Origin: Chloroflexota bacterium
GTDB taxonomy: Bacteria > Chloroflexota > Anaerolineae > DUEN01
Reading direction: 5' to 3'
NCBI GenBank assembly: GCA_013152435.1
Contig: JAADGJ010000035.1
Location: 1-64,000, forward strand
Length of the DNA stretch: 64,000 nucleotides
The position numbers were made by a program, and so were the translations under genes. The notes below the pieces were generated by a model, which saw only the letters and a list, made by a program, of their open reading frames with translations, was not told where the DNA came from and ran no database searches. Positions 34,116 to 42,679 of the stretch are shown in pieces (within the stretch, counting starts at the first letter, position 1; every line of letters begins with the position of its first letter).

Positions 34116-35104
34116 CCCGCCGATCCCAGCCGGCTCACGTACCAATGCACCGTGCGGGCGATCCCCTCCTCCAGCGACACGCGGGGCCGCCAGCCCAGCA
34201 ACGAATGAGCCAGGCTCGCATCCGCCAGATGACGGCGCACGTCGGCCGGGCGCGGGGGAGCATGATGGATCTCCCCCTCGTACCCCAGCGCCTGGCAGAT
34301 CAGGCGGACCAGTCGGTTGACGCTGACCTCCTGTCCGCTCGCCAGGTTGATCACACGGCCACGAGCCGCCTCGCTCCGGGACGCGGCCACCATGCCCTCG
34401 GCGATGTCGGTGACGAAGGTGTAATCCCGGGTCTGCTCGCCGTCTCCGTAGATGACGGGCGCCTGCCCCGCCAGGATGCGCCGGATCACGATGGGGATGA
34501 CGCCCGCGTACTGACGCTCGTTCTGCCGCGGCCCATAGGTGTTGAAGGGGCGCACGATGACCGTATCCAGCCCAAAGGTGCGGGCATAGGAGCGCACCAG
34601 GAGGTCGGCCGCCGCCTTCGCCGCCGCGTACGGCGTCTCCACCGCCAGCGGATGCGCCTCGTCCATGGGCACGTACTGCGCGCTGCCGTACGCCTCCGAG
34701 CTAGAGCAGTGGATCAACGTCCGGTACATCCCCTGACGCCCTAGCTCGCACACGTTCAGGGCCATCTCCAGGATGCTACGGCTGGCCCACTTGGGACGCC
34801 GCAGCGAGGCCGGCAGAGGGATGGTCGCCAGATCGAAGACGATCTCGACCTCCTCCTCCTCCAAAATGCGCCGCATGGTCTGCGGCCGGCTCACATCCTC
34901 CGGATAGAAGCGCAGGGACGGATAGGCCCGTCGCGCCTCCTCCAGGTTCTCCCGTTTGCCCAGGAAGAGGTTATCGACCACGATCAGGCGGCCCGGCCGC
35001 TCGGCGATGAGCCGGTCCACCAGATGACTGCCGATGAATCCGGCCCCGCCCGTCACCAGCACCGACTTCCCCGTAAGCGTCAACACGTCCGTCTCCGCGC
35101 TCAC
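34112..35104 (-). CDS. NAD-dependent epimerase/dehydratase (GDP-mannose dehydratase/UDP-GlcA decarboxylase-like)
   Basis: This 330-residue extended SDR protein has VLVTGGAGFIGSHLVDRL, IHCSSSEAYGSA and the active-site Tyr-x3-Lys in TPYAAAK. Substrate and cofactor region motifs are VRPFNTYGPRQ and RDYTFVTDIAEG. The NERQYAGVIP segment recalls GDP-4-keto-sugar and UDP-glucuronate decarboxylase relatives. The start is GTG 35104, overlapping the upstream stop as GTGA. It lies between the Gfo/Idh oxidoreductase and a second epimerase, in a nucleotide-sugar block of the glycan operon. Exact product unknown. Confidence 0.88.
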   Translation of the reverse strand: MSAETDVLTLTGKSVLVTGGAGFIGSHLVDRLIAERPGRLIVVDNLFLGKRENLEEARRAYPSLRFYPEDVSRPQTMRRILEEEEVEIVFDLATIPLPASLRRPKWASRSILEMALNVCELGRQGMYRTLIHCSSSEAYGSAQYVPMDEAHPLAVETPYAAAKAAADLLVRSYARTFGLDTVIVRPFNTYGPRQNERQYAGVIPIVIRRILAGQAPVIYGDGEQTRDYTFVTDIAEGMVAASRSEAARGRVINLASGQEVSVNRLVRLICQALGYEGEIHHAPPRPADVRRHLADASLAHSLLGWRPRVSLEEGIARTVHWYVSRLGSAG

Positions 35105-36096
35105 AAGTCCAGGCGGATGAGCCGCCGTTCCCGCCCCGACTCCACCAGCTTCTCCGCCAGGTACACGGCACGCAGCCCCTCCTCGCCGCCTACCAGAGGC
35201 GGCTCGCCCCGCCTCACGGAGCGAACGAAGGCCTCCAGCTCCTCCTTCAACGGCTCCCGCCGCAGGATCTCGTAGCGGGTCACCTTCCCCTCGCTCACCC
35301 CCATCAGGGCCACCAATCCCTCCCAGCCGTTGGCCGAGCTGTTCTCGTAAAAGAACAGTTCCTGGGTCAGATAGTTGACCAGGAACATGCCCCGTTCGCC
35401 CAGGACGGTGAGCTGTCGGATCTTGGTGGGCGTCAACCAGTTGACATCCAGCAGGCCGATGGTGCCGTTGCGAAACTTGAGGAGGCCGGAGAGCAGGTCC
35501 TCGTGCTGGGCGTGGATCTCCCGCTCCGTCTCCGCATACAGGAACTGGATGGGAGCCCCGTTCAGGTACTCCATGATGTTGAGCTCGTGGGTGGCCAGAT
35601 CGAAGACGACGCCCACATCCTCCACGCGGGATGGGAACGGCCCCACGCGGCGGGCGATCATCTGGAAGACGCGGCCGACCTGTCCCGCCTCCAGCCGGCG
35701 CTTCAGCTCGATGATGACCGGGTTGAAGCGCTCGATATGCCCCACCGCCAGCGTGATCCCTCGCGCCCGGGCGGCGTCGATCAGCTCCCGCCCCTCACGC
35801 ACCGAAGCCGCCAGCGGCTTCTCCACGAACACGTGCAGGCCATGGGCGATCACGTCGCTGGCTACCTTGCAATGGGCCCGGGTGGGCACCGCAATAGTCA
35901 CGATGTCCAGCCGTTCCCGATCCAGCATCTCCCGATAATCCGTGTAGGCGTTGGCCTTGTACGTGCGCGCCACGCGCTCCACGATCTCGGGCTCCACATC
36001 TGCCACGGCCACCAGGTCGACATCTTCCATCTGCGCCAGGATGCGCGCGTGGTTGCGCCCCATCGCGCCAACGCCGATCACTGCCGCTTGTATCAT
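35101..36096 (-). CDS. Gfo/Idh/MocA oxidoreductase (WbpB/UDP-GlcNAc 3-dehydrogenase-like)
   Basis: This 331-residue NAD(P)-dependent oxidoreductase has AVIGVGAMGRNH (Rossmann), VAVADVEPE, HVFVEKPLA with the conserved Lys, VGHIERFNPV and the FDLATHELNI His. The GHIERFNP pattern is found in nucleotide-sugar dehydrogenases of the WlbA/WbpB and archaeal UDP-GlcNAc 3-dehydrogenase type. These oxidise C3 before transamination. ATG 36096 is preferred because TTGGAGATGGCG gives normal spacing; ATG 36102 has no spacing. The WbpD-like acetyltransferase two genes upstream supports 3-amino-sugar synthesis, although no aminotransferase is present in the window. Confidence 0.87.
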   Translation of the reverse strand: MIQAAVIGVGAMGRNHARILAQMEDVDLVAVADVEPEIVERVARTYKANAYTDYREMLDRERLDIVTIAVPTRAHCKVASDVIAHGLHVFVEKPLAASVREGRELIDAARARGITLAVGHIERFNPVIIELKRRLEAGQVGRVFQMIARRVGPFPSRVEDVGVVFDLATHELNIMEYLNGAPIQFLYAETEREIHAQHEDLLSGLLKFRNGTIGLLDVNWLTPTKIRQLTVLGERGMFLVNYLTQELFFYENSSANGWEGLVALMGVSEGKVTRYEILRREPLKEELEAFVRSVRRGEPPLVGGEEGLRAVYLAEKLVESGRERRLIRLDL

Positions 36097-36130
36097 CGCC
36101 ATCTCCAAGCCACCACCACACGATCCTTCC

Positions 36131-37345
36131 TCATCGCGTGATGGCTTGCTGTTTGATCCCCACGCCGATGCGCCACAGGGCACCCGCGGCCAGAACCAGT
36201 AAAACCGGCTCCACCGGGGCACGCATACGAAAACCGCCCCAGAATACCAGCGCATTGGCGGTAAAGCAAATCACGACCACATATAGGGGGCTCAGGAGCT
36301 TCCATCGCGACCGGTATAGCCCCGCTCCCACCACGGCCAGCGCCGCCATCGCCACATAGGCGTAGAACCCCAGATTCTCCGGGAAGCCCCGCGTGAAGCG
36401 GTACAGGTGCCAGAAGTTGACGAATCGCCAAAACGCCATCTCCGGCAGATCTTTCACGTGCGAGCGGATGAAGGCCAACCCCATGGCGCGCCACAATCGA
36501 TCGCGCGCCACCTCGCTCATCGCCTCGCCGCACCGGGCGCCCGGCACCCGGCACGGGGAGACCCAATCCCCCCGATACGCCGGATCCTCCAGCACGATCT
36601 CATTGTACGAGCCCAGCAGCACGGCCCCTCCCATCGTGCTCGCCGGGATGAAGGCGTCCATGGCGATCCAGTTGCGCACGACCCACGGCGTCAACAGCAG
36701 GAGCACGATCAGGGTGACGGCGCCCACGACGGGCCAGCCCCGCCGTCGCCAATACCACAGCGCCCAGATGACGACGCCCGCCCACAGGATGAGCCCGTTC
36801 GGCCGGGTGAGCGCCACCAGTCCCAACGCGATCCCCAGGACGACCACCTCTCGCGTGCGAAGACGGCGCGCCAGCCGCAGCATCGCCCACAGGGCCAGCG
36901 TCACCCACACCAGGAAGATCGTCTCCGACAAGAGCTGGCCATCATTGTAGATGAGCAGCGGATAGCCGGCCGCCATCCCCCCGGCCAGCCGGCCGGGCCA
37001 CTCCCCAAACGCCTCAGCCCCTACCCGATACACGATCACACACGTCAACGCGCCCAAAAGCCCCTGCACCACCAGCGCCGCGCCGTAGTGGACGCCGAAG
37101 ATCGCGTAGACCCCCGCCAACAGCAGCGGGAACAGCGGGGGTCGAATCGCGGTCAACTCCCCAGACGGCAGGCGATACCCATGGCCGGCAGCCAGGTTCG
37201 CCGCGATCGCGCTGTACTCGGCCGCATCGCGCTGGGGCACGTAATCCCATCCCACGAACAGGGTCACATACGCCAGGCGCAGGGCAAGCGCCAGCAGGAA
37301 GATGGCGATCCCCCACAGCGCCTGCGACCGCAGCAGCCTTCTCAT
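36131..37345 (-). CDS. GT39/ArnT-like membrane glycosyltransferase (GT-C)
   Basis: This 404-residue multi-span protein has about ten hydrophobic helices. The first loop contains WDYVPQRDAAEY, with the Asp expected at the GT-C active site, and TAIRPPLFPLLLAGVYAIFG. LTRPNGLILW and FRMRAPVEPVLLVLAAG are typical of dolichyl-phosphate-mannose mannosyltransferase-like proteins (PF13231). These use polyprenyl-phosphate sugars on the outer face of the membrane to modify lipids, glycans or proteins. It starts at ATG 37345, overlapping the upstream stop as ATGA. Its acceptor is unknown; see the linked idea about Thr-Pro linkers. Confidence 0.85.
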   Translation of the reverse strand: MRRLLRSQALWGIAIFLLALALRLAYVTLFVGWDYVPQRDAAEYSAIAANLAAGHGYRLPSGELTAIRPPLFPLLLAGVYAIFGVHYGAALVVQGLLGALTCVIVYRVGAEAFGEWPGRLAGGMAAGYPLLIYNDGQLLSETIFLVWVTLALWAMLRLARRLRTREVVVLGIALGLVALTRPNGLILWAGVVIWALWYWRRRGWPVVGAVTLIVLLLLTPWVVRNWIAMDAFIPASTMGGAVLLGSYNEIVLEDPAYRGDWVSPCRVPGARCGEAMSEVARDRLWRAMGLAFIRSHVKDLPEMAFWRFVNFWHLYRFTRGFPENLGFYAYVAMAALAVVGAGLYRSRWKLLSPLYVVVICFTANALVFWGGFRMRAPVEPVLLVLAAGALWRIGVGIKQQAITR

Positions 37346-37929
37346 GCGCCCTCGTCATCCCCCAGCCGATAGGAGGCGCCACACTTGGGGCAGACCTGCT
37401 CGTCGCCCTGATCGTGCAAGGGATGGCCGCAACGGCAGACATAGCCCGCCAGCCGCGCCGGGTTCCCCAACACCAGCCCCTGCGCCGGGACGTCCCGGGT
37501 CACCACCGCGCCGGCCCCCACCAGGGCGAACGGCCCCACGGTGACCCCCGCCAGCAGGATAGCGCCAGCGCCGATGGACGCGCCGCGACATACCCGGATG
37601 GGCAGCACCTCCCAATCCTCGTCCGCCTTCAGCCGCCCGTCGGGCGTGATGGCACGTGGGTATCGATCGTTCGTCAAACAGGCGTGCGGTCCCACGAACA
37701 CGCCGTCCTCCAACGTAACGCCGTGATACACGGACGCGTTGTTCTGAATCTTCACATGATCGCCGACGACGACGCCACGACCGACATATACGCTCTTCCC
37801 CAAAACGCACTCCCGGCCGATCACAGCGCCCTCCCGCACCTGGGCGTGATGCCAGATGCGCGTCCCTGGCCCAATCTGGGCCTCGGGCGAGACCTCCGCG
37901 GTCGGGTGAATCCATGGCTTCTCGCTCAT
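37342..37929 (-). CDS. WbpD/WlbB-like nucleotide-sugar N-acetyltransferase with zinc-ribbon tail
   Basis: This 195-residue left-handed beta-helix acetyltransferase has many hexapeptide repeats (IGPGTRIWHHAQV, VIGRECVLGKSVYVG, VGDHVKIQNNASVY). GVFVGPHACLTNDRYPRAI and the [23 protein letters not shown] end are diagnostic of UDP-2-acetamido-3-amino-glucuronate N-acetyltransferases. The C-terminus carries CRCGHPL and CPKCGA, a four-Cys ribbon that is common but not universal in this family. GAGGGAGCG precedes ATG 37929. It fits with the Gfo/Idh oxidoreductase of the same operon in making a 2,3-diacetamido sugar. Confidence 0.9.
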   Translation of the reverse strand: MSEKPWIHPTAEVSPEAQIGPGTRIWHHAQVREGAVIGRECVLGKSVYVGRGVVVGDHVKIQNNASVYHGVTLEDGVFVGPHACLTNDRYPRAITPDGRLKADEDWEVLPIRVCRGASIGAGAILLAGVTVGPFALVGAGAVVTRDVPAQGLVLGNPARLAGYVCRCGHPLHDQGDEQVCPKCGASYRLGDDEGA

Positions 37930-37936
37930 CGCTCCC

Positions 37937-38386
37937 TCAGATGCTCCGTAGATATGCGTGAATGACCTCGTGAATGCGACAGGGCGGCGGCTCATACGGT
38001 ACCGGAACGAACGAGCGCGCCTGCTCCAGCGACTCCTTTAGATCCTCCACCCGACGGCACCAGATCAGATGCCCGTCGCGGGAGAAGATCTCCGCCAGGC
38101 TCGCCTGGTGGCCGTGGTAGGTGGCGGGATTGGGCACGCAGACCACCCTCTTCCCCAACCCCAGCGCCTCCACGATCACCCCCAGCCCCGCGTGGCAGAC
38201 GACCACATCGGCCCGCTCCATGTACGGCTCCAAAGCGGGCGCGTAGCGGAAGTAGCGCGCATGCTCCGGCTCGTAAGCGCCCCGCCCGATCTGCATGAGC
38301 ACCTCGTCGTCCAGCTCGGGCGCCAGCCGATCCATCTCCCGCACCAGCGCATCGAAGTCCGTATGGCCCACCGTGACGAAGATCAC
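37937..38386 (-). CDS. Alg13/PssE-like glycosyltransferase subunit
   Basis: This 149-residue C-terminal half of a GT28-type glycosyltransferase has IFVTVGHTDFDALV at its start, YEPEHARYFRYAP, and the donor-binding VVCHAGLGVIVEALGLGKRVVCVPN (HAGxGxxxE). In eukaryotes and some bacteria the UDP-GlcNAc or UDP-GlcA transferase is split into Alg14/PssD (membrane anchor, acceptor) and Alg13/PssE (catalytic, donor). The start is GTG 38386 and overlaps the partner's stop as GTGA; a GTG one codon upstream is an alternative. It acts on a lipid-linked sugar on the cytosolic face. Confidence 0.88.
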   Translation of the reverse strand: MIFVTVGHTDFDALVREMDRLAPELDDEVLMQIGRGAYEPEHARYFRYAPALEPYMERADVVVCHAGLGVIVEALGLGKRVVCVPNPATYHGHQASLAEIFSRDGHLIWCRRVEDLKESLEQARSFVPVPYEPPPCRIHEVIHAYLRSI

Positions 38387-38859
38387 CACAGCCTCCCCGC
38401 GTAGATGGCGCCGGGCACCTGCGATTGCAGCTCCGGCCACTGGACGAAGAACAGATCAGCCAGATGCCGCATGATCTTGCCCGTGGTCGTCAGGTAATGA
38501 ACGGGCGAGGCGGTCTCCACGTAGATCACCCGGGCTCCCATCCACTTGCCCAACAACGAGACCGGCACGGCCAGCCCAGGCCCAGCGCTCAACACCACGT
38601 CCGGGCGAACCTGGCGCAGTGCCCGCCTCGCCTGAACCCCAGAGATCACCAGCTTCCACAGGACCCGCCAGGGCGGATCGTCCTGAAAGCGCGGGCGCAA
38701 CGCCCGGAACACGGGGCCGGGCTGCTGAATCTTGGACTCCGAGATCGGATCATCCTCGGCGATCAGATAGCTGTACTCGTACTCCGGCCCCAGCAGCTCG
38801 ACCAGACGCACCATCTCCTTGGTATGACCGCCAGACCCCAGGACGACCAAAACCTTCAA
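38383..38859 (-). CDS. Alg14/PssD-like glycosyltransferase subunit, TTG start
   Basis: This 158-residue N-terminal half of the split transferase has VLGSGGHTKEMVRLVELL, DPISESKIQQPG, and VLSAGPGLAVPVSLLGKWMG containing the membrane-associated helix. VIYVETASPVHYLTTTGK and ADLFFVQWPEL are diagnostic of PssD/Alg14. Its family similarity begins exactly at TTG 38859, which overlaps the previous stop as TTGA and has GGAGGAGGCGGC before it. Upstream in-frame codons lie inside the neighbouring gene and lack similarity. It forms a two-gene complex with the Alg13-like protein downstream. Confidence 0.88.
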   Translation of the reverse strand: MKVLVVLGSGGHTKEMVRLVELLGPEYEYSYLIAEDDPISESKIQQPGPVFRALRPRFQDDPPWRVLWKLVISGVQARRALRQVRPDVVLSAGPGLAVPVSLLGKWMGARVIYVETASPVHYLTTTGKIMRHLADLFFVQWPELQSQVPGAIYAGRLW

Positions 38860-39791
38860 GCCGCCTCCTCCATCACCATCCGATACACCTCCAAAACCTG
38901 ACGGGCGACTCGATCCAGGTCGAACCGCTCTACCGCCGCCCGGCCATTCGTCCGACCATGCGCCAGCGCCCTCTGCAATCCCATCGCCAGCTTCTCGGGG
39001 TCGGCCTCCGCCACGACGCACCCTTCCGTCCCGCCGATCACCTCGGCCACGTCGCCGACGTCCACCGAGACCACGGGCAGATTACAGGCCATCGCCTCCT
39101 TCACCACCATCGGCGAGCCCTCGTGCGTCGACGTCAGGATGAGGACATCGCAGGCCTGCATGTACAACGGCACCCGGTCGTGCGGCTGCCCGGTGAGCGT
39201 GACCAGCGCCGCATCGGTGCCCATCGCCCGCAGGTGAGCGACCGCCGCCTGCGCCAACGGATACCGCTTCTCAGGGCGGAGATCGCCCGCGAATAACACC
39301 AGCGGGCGATCCGGCTCCAACCCCAGCGCAGCTCGAGCGGCCGCACGATCCCCCGGCCGGAATAGCGTCAGGTCCACGCCGCAGGGGATCACATGAGAGG
39401 GAATGGGCGCCAACGCCCGCTGCATCGCCTGCGAGACCACGATCACCTGATCGGCCCAGCGAGAGGCCCACCGACAGAGCGGCGCCGTCCAGCCCGTCAG
39501 CACCTCGATCCCGTGATGGGTAAGCACCAGCGGCCGTCCCCACTGCAACCGGGCGATCCAACCCGAAAACACGTAATGGGCGTGAATCAGATCATACCGG
39601 GCGCGACGCAGCTGGGCCCACAGGCGCGGCACACCCCACGCGTAGTTCAGGGAGCTCCGCCGCCCATCCACGTAGAGCACGTCAAAGGTCACGCCCAGCC
39701 TCTCCAGGGACGCCACCTGTTCGGCTACGAAGATCCCCGCCGCCGGACGATCCGGCGTGGGATACATGTTGGTCACCAGCAGGACGTGCAC
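38856..39791 (-). CDS. GT4 glycosyltransferase
   Basis: This 311-residue GT-B fold glycosyltransferase has N-terminal VTNMYPTPDRPAAGIFV, IHAHYVFSGW and LVLTHHGIEV. The donor half carries IPCGVDLTLFRPGDR, VLFAGDLRPEKRYPL and LTSTHEGSPMVVKEAMACNLPVV, with the EGSPMVVKEA form of the GT4 E-x7-E motif. It would add one sugar to the growing lipid-linked repeat unit; donor unknown. The GTG start at 39791 lies 10 bases after the upstream stop with GAGGC before it. It is shorter than typical GT4 enzymes (about 370) but both halves are intact. Confidence 0.9.
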   Translation of the reverse strand: MHVLLVTNMYPTPDRPAAGIFVAEQVASLERLGVTFDVLYVDGRRSSLNYAWGVPRLWAQLRRARYDLIHAHYVFSGWIARLQWGRPLVLTHHGIEVLTGWTAPLCRWASRWADQVIVVSQAMQRALAPIPSHVIPCGVDLTLFRPGDRAAARAALGLEPDRPLVLFAGDLRPEKRYPLAQAAVAHLRAMGTDAALVTLTGQPHDRVPLYMQACDVLILTSTHEGSPMVVKEAMACNLPVVSVDVGDVAEVIGGTEGCVVAEADPEKLAMGLQRALAHGRTNGRAAVERFDLDRVARQVLEVYRMVMEEAA

Positions 39792-39801
39792 AGCCGCCTC
39801 G

Positions 39802-41616
39802 TCACGCCTCGCCTCGCGCCGATGCCTCGCGCAGCGCGGCGGGCAGTGGTCTGGGGTTGGAGAGCAGGATCACGTTCCAACGCGTCCAAAAGGCGTCGAA
39901 ATAATCGGTGAGCGCCCGGTACACGATCTCGTCGCTCACGTCCTCCCACGGCCGATCGGCGTCCACCCGGCACACGCCCGGCTCGCCTGCAAGGCGGCGA
40001 TACGCCTCCGACTGCGCCCGCAGCAGCGGCAGCCACTCGTCTCCCCCCTTGCGGGCCAGTGCGGTCTCCGGATCCAGATCCAACAGGAACGTCTCCCGCG
40101 GCCGCGGGGCCAGCCAGCGCGCCAGCCGAACGGCCGGATGGGCCCACACGCCCGGATCATCCAGGCGCGCCGCCAGATCCGCCAGCGCGTCCAGCACGTA
40201 CCGATCCGCCACGACCACCCGGCCGAGCCACAGCCGGGGCCATATCCGGACGAGCACGGCCAGGCTCAGATCCGCCCCCACGATCCAGGGCCAGAGCGCA
40301 CGCGCCCAAGGCTGACGGAAACGCCGGGCCCGCTCCGCCTCCCGCCGCGCCCGGTCCTCCACCGCCTCAGGATGGCGTCGCATCCGCCGCGCCACCCGGA
40401 GCGCGCCGGCCACCAGGGGTGAGCTACCGGGGCGGCTCCACACGCACTCCGTCCGCACGCCGCACTGCTCGAACGCGTCGTGGAGCGCCCTCGCCTGCGT
40501 CGTCTTCCCGGACCCGTCCACCCCGCTGATCGCGTACAGGGCCCCCGGCTGGCTCCGGATGCCCACGCGCCGTCGCGTGCCGTACACGGCGTGCACGACG
40601 ATGTCCCGCAGTCGCTGGCGGGGCTCCCGATCGGCCGCCCGCCACATCTTGGCGAAGAACAGCCGCTTGGAGACCCCAAAGGGGATGGCGAACGGGAACT
40701 CCAGCCGCTGGCGCAGCCGCCGATCGAGCGCGCTCAGGAACGCGCCCGGCGCTGCTTCACGGGCGGCCTCCAGCACCTCGGCGGGCAACACAGACCGTCC
40801 GCTCAACGCCCGGGCCAGCGCGTCCCACAGCCACAACATCCCCGCCAGCCCGTCCAGCCATCCCTTTCCCTCGGCCGTGGCGAAGACGCGGCCCCAGTCG
40901 AAGCCGGGCCGGCGCACCGCGTACCCGGCGCGGGCCAGGTCCACCAGCCGCACGTCCTTGTTCTCGTACAACGCGTGGGCCAGCACGATCGCCAATCCGT
41001 CGGACGGATGCGGCGCCCACACCAGCGGATCATCCCCCGCCTGCCGGGCATCTCGCCCCACACGCCGGGCGTCCAGGAAGGGCACGTGCCACTCGATCTG
41101 TCCGTGCACGTGCACGGCGCTCACCTCACGACCGGCGTGGAAGCGTTTGAACAGATACTTGCTCGGCTCCTCCAGATGCCGAAGCTCCACATAGCCCAAC
41201 CGCCGCAGGGCCGCGCGGGCGTCCAATATCCGATCGGGCGGCACCAGGGCGTCCACGTTGTCGCTGGTGTACGGGAACGCAGGCGACGGCCCCAGGGATT
41301 TGATGAGCACCGGCCGGATGCCCTCGGCCGCCCACGCCTCGGCCACCTCGGCGAAGGCCTCTCGCTGCGCCCGCCACCGCGCCTCCTCGGCCGCCATCGC
41401 CGCCCGCCAGCCGTCCCCGGCATACAGTGGCGCCCCCTCCGGGCGGCTATCCTCTCGTAACCAGAGCAACGGTACCTTGTTACGCTGCAAGAGGCGCAAC
41501 ACATCCGGACCGGAGAGGGGATACGACGGCAACGGGACCGAGATGCCCGAGATGGGCGCCAGCAGCCAGGTGGCCCAGGCCACATCGGGCGGGACGCCGA
41601 TCATCGCCTCAGACAC
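39802..41616 (-). CDS. Nucleotidyltransferase-like (NTP_transf_5) protein fused to thymidylate-kinase-like domain
   Basis: This 604-residue two-domain protein has an N-terminal half (about 70-330) resembling the uncharacterised nucleotidyltransferase family found in capsule loci. Evidence is VLIKSLGPSPAFPYTSDNVDALVPPDRILDA and its HVHGQIEWHVPF segment. The C-terminal half starts with the P-loop AISGVDGSGKTT (361-372) and has VVADRYVLDA near 468 and FLLDLDPETALARK. These are features of dTMP-kinase-like P-loop proteins. The canonical D-x-D of nucleotidyltransferases appears altered (DNVDALV). The GTG start 41616 has GGGAGGCGGCC before it and overlaps the previous gene by 8 bases. The role in glycan synthesis is unknown. 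Confidence 0.75.
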   Translation of the reverse strand: MSEAMIGVPPDVAWATWLLAPISGISVPLPSYPLSGPDVLRLLQRNKVPLLWLREDSRPEGAPLYAGDGWRAAMAAEEARWRAQREAFAEVAEAWAAEGIRPVLIKSLGPSPAFPYTSDNVDALVPPDRILDARAALRRLGYVELRHLEEPSKYLFKRFHAGREVSAVHVHGQIEWHVPFLDARRVGRDARQAGDDPLVWAPHPSDGLAIVLAHALYENKDVRLVDLARAGYAVRRPGFDWGRVFATAEGKGWLDGLAGMLWLWDALARALSGRSVLPAEVLEAAREAAPGAFLSALDRRLRQRLEFPFAIPFGVSKRLFFAKMWRAADREPRQRLRDIVVHAVYGTRRRVGIRSQPGALYAISGVDGSGKTTQARALHDAFEQCGVRTECVWSRPGSSPLVAGALRVARRMRRHPEAVEDRARREAERARRFRQPWARALWPWIVGADLSLAVLVRIWPRLWLGRVVVADRYVLDALADLAARLDDPGVWAHPAVRLARWLAPRPRETFLLDLDPETALARKGGDEWLPLLRAQSEAYRRLAGEPGVCRVDADRPWEDVSDEIVYRALTDYFDAFWTRWNVILLSNPRPLPAALREASARGEA

Positions 41617-42679
41617 GGCCGCCTCCCGAGCCCGCCGTCGCCAACAGCGCCCGCGCCGCTCGCGACCACGTATGATCGGATACCTTCCGCCGCGTGTTCA
41701 CGGGGACGCCCGCTCGCACCGTCCGCACGGCCTCCAGGATCTCCGCCTCCGTCGCGGCGTAGAACAGCCCGTCCCCCTCGTCGAACAGGCGCGGCAATCC
41801 TCCGAAGGGGGTCGTCACCACCGGCCGGTCACACGCCATCGCCTCCAGCACGGACAGCGGCACATCGATCGATGAGACCTCCCCCTCCGCATAAGGGGTC
41901 GGGAAGAGGTAACAATCGGCCACCTGGTAGATCTCCTCCACACATGGCAGATATTCGGTGATGACGCGCACGCCCGCGGCCTCCAACGTAGCCCTTAACG
42001 CCTCCTCCTGAGGCGTGCTCGTGCTGCCCACCAACACCGCCTGGATCCCCTCCCGCGCCAGGTCGGTCAGGAGACGGACGTTACGCCCGCTTCTGAGATG
42101 GCCCACGTGTGCCACCACGAAATCCCCATCGGCGAAGCCGTAGCGCGCCCGCAGGGCTCTGCGATCCGCCTCGTCCAGCGGCCGAAAGCGATGGACATCG
42201 ACCCCGGGCGCCCACCAGATGGGTCGCAGCCCGAGCGTCTGGGTCTGCCGCGCCGTGCGTTCGCTCATGACGGCTATCCGGATCGCCGCCATCCCCGGCA
42301 CCCGGGCCACGACACGAGAGAGCGATGTCACGGGGCGCGGCTGCAACGCCAGCATCAACAGAGAAGCCCCGCCGGCATAGCGTCGCAGGAGCCAGGCCCG
42401 CAGCAAAGCCGCCGCCGTCAGCGACGCCGTCGGCACGTAGATCACGACGTCCGCCCGGCAGTGGGCGACCCGCCGGGCCACCTCCCGCCCGAGCAGCATC
42501 CGGTTGGCCGCCACGTTCACGCAGCCCCACTCGGGCACATCCGCCCCGTGAGCGGTCAACAGGCTCACATCCGCGTGGTCACGCAGCGCCCGGGCCAGGC
42601 GGACCGTCACCTTCTTGATGCCCTCGTCGGCCGGGGGACGCAACCGCTCGCCGAACACCAGCACCCGTCGGCTGCTCAT
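41609..42679 (-). CDS. GT4 glycosyltransferase
   Basis: This 356-residue GT-B glycosyltransferase starts with VLVFGERLRPPADEGIKKVTVRL. It has IWWAPGVDVHRFRPLDEADR, DFVVAHVGHLRSGRNV and a donor-binding region SSIDVPLSVLEAMACDRPVVTTPFGG. The N-terminal GIKK motif is typical of the acceptor-side glycine-rich loop. It begins with ATG 42679 overlapping the upstream stop as ATGA. The donor sugar is not readable. It lies amid four other GT4 genes in tandem. Confidence 0.88.
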   Translation of the reverse strand: MSSRRVLVFGERLRPPADEGIKKVTVRLARALRDHADVSLLTAHGADVPEWGCVNVAANRMLLGREVARRVAHCRADVVIYVPTASLTAAALLRAWLLRRYAGGASLLMLALQPRPVTSLSRVVARVPGMAAIRIAVMSERTARQTQTLGLRPIWWAPGVDVHRFRPLDEADRRALRARYGFADGDFVVAHVGHLRSGRNVRLLTDLAREGIQAVLVGSTSTPQEEALRATLEAAGVRVITEYLPCVEEIYQVADCYLFPTPYAEGEVSSIDVPLSVLEAMACDRPVVTTPFGGLPRLFDEGDGLFYAATEAEILEAVRTVRAGVPVNTRRKVSDHTWSRAARALLATAGSGGGRV

